This document shows, piece by piece, positions 4,341 to 6,398 of a stretch of 6,398 nucleotides of DNA. The position numbers and the translations under genes are program-made. Position 1 is the first letter of the stretch. Each line of letters starts with the position of its first letter. This DNA comes from CAZMGD01 sp964565705 (lineage in GTDB: Bacteria > Actinomycetota > Acidimicrobiia > Acidimicrobiales > Ilumatobacteraceae), in assembly GCA_964565705.1 (NCBI GenBank), contig CAZMGD010000168.1, positions 1-6,398 on the forward strand, given 5' to 3'. The notes beneath the pieces are model-generated. The model was not told where the DNA came from and searched no databases. It saw nothing but the letters and a program-made list of their open reading frames with translations.

Positions 4341-6398
4341 TCAGGTCAGGATGTAGGGGTCGGCTCGGTCGGGGTCGAGGCCGTACCTCGCGATCGCGTC
4401 CTTGACGACCTCGGGGCCGATCGCGCCGTCGGCGCAGAGGCCGCTGAGGACGGACACGACGACGTTGGGCGCGTCGGTCTCGAAGTACGAGCGCAGCACC
4501 TCGCGGGTGTCGCTGCGGCCCATGCCGTCGGTGCCGAGGGGGATGAACGTGCGCCCGGGCAGGAACCGCGCGATCTGGTCGGGCACCGACTTCATGAAGT
4601 CGGTCACCGCCACGATCGGGCCCGGCGCCGGACCGAGCAGCGTGGCCACGAGCGGCGTCCGTGGTTCCTCACCGGGGTGGAGGCGGTTCCACCGCTCGGT
4701 GGCGAGCGCGTCCTCGCGCATCAGCTTGTACGACGTCGCCGACCACAGGTCGACGCCGACGTCGTAGTGCTCGGCCAGCTCTGCCGCGGCCTCCCGAGCA
4801 GCGCCCTGCGCCGAGCCGGAGAACAGCACCGTCGCGTAGTTGGCCTTGCCGGCGGGTGCGTCGCCCCAGCGGTACAGGCCGCGCACGATGCCGTCGTCGA
4901 CCGTGGTCCCGTCGGGCTGGGCCGTGGCCGGCTTGGCCGGCATCGGGTAGTTCTCGTTGTAGAGGGTGAGGTAGTAGAAGACGTCGGGATCGGGGTGCGA
5001 GCCGCCGTACATCCGCTCCAGCCCGTGCTTGACGATCGTCGCCGCCTCGTACGCGTAGGCCGGGTCGTAGGCCTGCACCGCCGGCACCGTCGAGGCCAGC
5101 ACCAGGCTGTGCCCGTCCTGGTGCTGGAGCCCCTCGCCGAGCAGGGTGGTGCGACCCGCCGTCGCGCCGAGCAGGAACCCGCGGCAGCGGGCGTCGGCCG
5201 CCTGCCAGATCAGGTCGCCGACCCGCTGGAAGCCGAACATCGAATAGAACGTGTAGAACGGGACCATCGGCACGCCGCGGGTCGCGTACGACGTCGCCGC
5301 GGCGATGAAGCTCGACATCGCGCCGGCCTCGGTGATGCCCTCCTCCAGGATCTGCCCGTCGACCGCCTCGGTGTAGGACAGCAGCAGGTCGTGATCCACC
5401 GGCTCGTACTTCTGTCCCTGCGATGCGTAGATCTTGATCTCGCGGAACAGCGAGTCCATGCCGAACGTGCGAGCCTCGTCGGGGATGATCGGCACGACCC
5501 GTGACCCGAACTTCTCGTCGCGGGTCAGGTTGCGCAGCAGCCGGGTGAAGCTGACGGTCGTGGACGCGGCTTGCGCGCCCGACCCGCCGTACAGCTCCTT
5601 GAACGCCGACTCGGAGGGCAGTTCGAGGGCCCGCCGCACCTTCGTCGTGCGCTTCGGGATCGAGCCGGCCAGGGCCTTGCGGCGCTCCATCAGGTACTGG
5701 TACTCGATCGAGTCCGACGGCGGCCGGTAGTACGGCGGCAGGTCGCCCTCGAACGCCTCGTCGGGGATCTCGTCGGTCAGGAACAGGCGCTCGCGCAGCA
5801 CGCGCATCTGGTCGCCGGTCATCTTCTTGATCTGGTGGGTCGCGTTGCGGCCCTCCAACCCGGAGCCGAGGGTCCAGCCCTTGATCGTCTTGCACAGGAT
5901 CGCCGTCGGCCGGCCGGAGCCGAGGTTCTCCGTCGCCGCCCGGTAGGCGGCGTACAGCTTGCGGTAGTCGTGGCCGCCGCGGGGAAGGTTGCGCAGCTCG
6001 TCGTCGGACAGGTTTGCCACCATCTGGCGCAGCCGGGGGTCGGGCCCGAAGAAGTTCTCCCGGATGTAGTTGCCCGTCTCCACGCTGTAGCGCTGGAACT
6101 CGCCGTCGACCGTCGTGTTCATCTTGTTGAGCAGCACGCTGTCCTTGTCCTGCAGCAGCAGCTCGTCCCACTTCGAGCCCCAGATCACCTTGATCACGTT
6201 CCAACCGGCGCCGCGGAACGTGGCCTCGAGCTCCTGGATGATCTTGCCGTTGCCGCGCACCGGGCCGTCGAGGCGCTGGAGGTTGCAGTTGACGACGAAC
6301 ACGAGGTTGTCGAGCTGCTCGCGAGCGGCGAGCGACAAGGCGCCGAGCGTCTCGGGCTCGTCGGTCTCGCCGTCGCCGATGAAGCACCAGACCTTGCG
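4341..6398 (-). CDS. aceE: Pyruvate dehydrogenase E1 component, homodimeric (5' end cut off)
   Basis: This is the C-terminal 685 residues of the thiamine-diphosphate-dependent E1 of pyruvate dehydrogenase, which decarboxylates pyruvate and acetylates the lipoyl group of E2, feeding acetyl-CoA to the TCA cycle in the cytoplasm. The window begins inside RKVWCFIGDGETDEPETLGA, the ThDP/Mg motif that continues to VVNCNLQRLDGPV. The active-site loop with GRNATHQIKKM keeps its histidine (codon 5835-5837). The conserved QILEEGITEAGA (about 5334-5355) carries the glutamate that activates ThDP, and FYTFYSMFGFQRVGDL and TTLLGEGLQHQDGHS follow. The C-terminus is complete (ending DPYILT). By comparison with E. 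coli AceE (887 residues), roughly the first 220-230 residues are missing. This is the single-chain AceE type, not the alpha/beta type. The frame is open to the window edge; TTG 6336-6338 is internal, not a start. The neighbouring vapC converges on it. Confidence 0.97.
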   Translation of the reverse strand, partial: RKVWCFIGDGETDEPETLGALSLAAREQLDNLVFVVNCNLQRLDGPVRGNGKIIQELEATFRGAGWNVIKVIWGSKWDELLLQDKDSVLLNKMNTTVDGEFQRYSVETGNYIRENFFGPDPRLRQMVANLSDDELRNLPRGGHDYRKLYAAYRAATENLGSGRPTAILCKTIKGWTLGSGLEGRNATHQIKKMTGDQMRVLRERLFLTDEIPDEAFEGDLPPYYRPPSDSIEYQYLMERRKALAGSIPKRTTKVRRALELPSESAFKELYGGSGAQAASTTVSFTRLLRNLTRDEKFGSRVVPIIPDEARTFGMDSLFREIKIYASQGQKYEPVDHDLLLSYTEAVDGQILEEGITEAGAMSSFIAAATSYATRGVPMVPFYTFYSMFGFQRVGDLIWQAADARCRGFLLGATAGRTTLLGEGLQHQDGHSLVLASTVPAVQAYDPAYAYEAATIVKHGLERMYGGSHPDPDVFYYLTLYNENYPMPAKPATAQPDGTTVDDGIVRGLYRWGDAPAGKANYATVLFSGSAQGAAREAAAELAEHYDVGVDLWSATSYKLMREDALATERWNRLHPGEEPRTPLVATLLGPAPGPIVAVTDFMKSVPDQIARFLPGRTFIPLGTDGMGRSDTREVLRSYFETDAPNVVVSVLSGLCADGAIGPEVVKDAIARYGLDPDRADPYILT

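Noticed and set aside
4669..6387. A 572-residue minus-strand frame overlapping aceE
   Set aside because: It is an Arg-rich shadow in a neighbouring frame; the AceE frame carries all conserved motifs.
4390..6398. A transketolase or alpha/beta-type E1 reading of the last gene
   Set aside because: The length and the motifs NCNLQRLDGPV, QILEEGITE and FYSMFGFQR are specific to single-chain AceE.

Overview
The window is a GC-rich (roughly two thirds G+C or more) bacterial segment. Several traits suggest an actinobacterium: leaderless-looking starts preceded by TAnnnT boxes, mycobacterial-style VapBC modules, an actinobacterial HhH-GPD repair protein, and a secreted protein built from the DTR...NVT...SNxN...DVxGY repeats common in actinobacterial exoproteins. 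The homodimeric AceE also fits. The repeat protein hints at Acidimicrobiia (Ilumatobacter-like), but that is an inference from pattern memory and no search was run.

Layout from left to right: (1) the 3' end of a glycosyltransferase (+, to 224). (2) A Phd/YefM-type antitoxin (254-526, +) overlapping a VapC-like PIN toxin (510-890, +). The toxin has no ATG/GTG/TTG codon before its catalytic Asp, yet a strong Shine-Dalgarno sits six bases before an ATC codon. (3) A hairpin at 886-911, where vapC meets the converging gene for a 664-residue secreted three-repeat protein (913-2907, -). (4) An HhH-GPD base-excision-repair-like protein (2954-3541, -) just upstream of the secreted protein. (5) A 62-base divergent intergenic region with a perfect 16-bp palindrome between two outward-facing promoter boxes. 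(6) A second, unrelated VapBC pair (3604-4268, +) with a 4-base stop/start overlap. (7) A perfect 19-bp inverted repeat between vapC and aceE. (8) aceE, pyruvate dehydrogenase E1 (-, complete 3' end, 5' end outside the window).

The region reads as a small accessory block (two toxin-antitoxin modules, a secreted repeat protein and a DNA repair gene) between a cell-envelope glycosyltransferase and a core metabolic gene. The two toxin-antitoxin pairs are functional units. No pathway links the secreted protein, the repair protein and AceE. I found no convincing new multi-gene system. The most unusual points are the apparent ATC start of the first toxin, the divergent palindrome shared by a repair gene and a toxin-antitoxin operon, and the unassigned N-terminal domain of the secreted protein. 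No tRNA, rRNA, CRISPR array or insertion sequence was recognised, and no gene-free stretch exceeds 100 bases.
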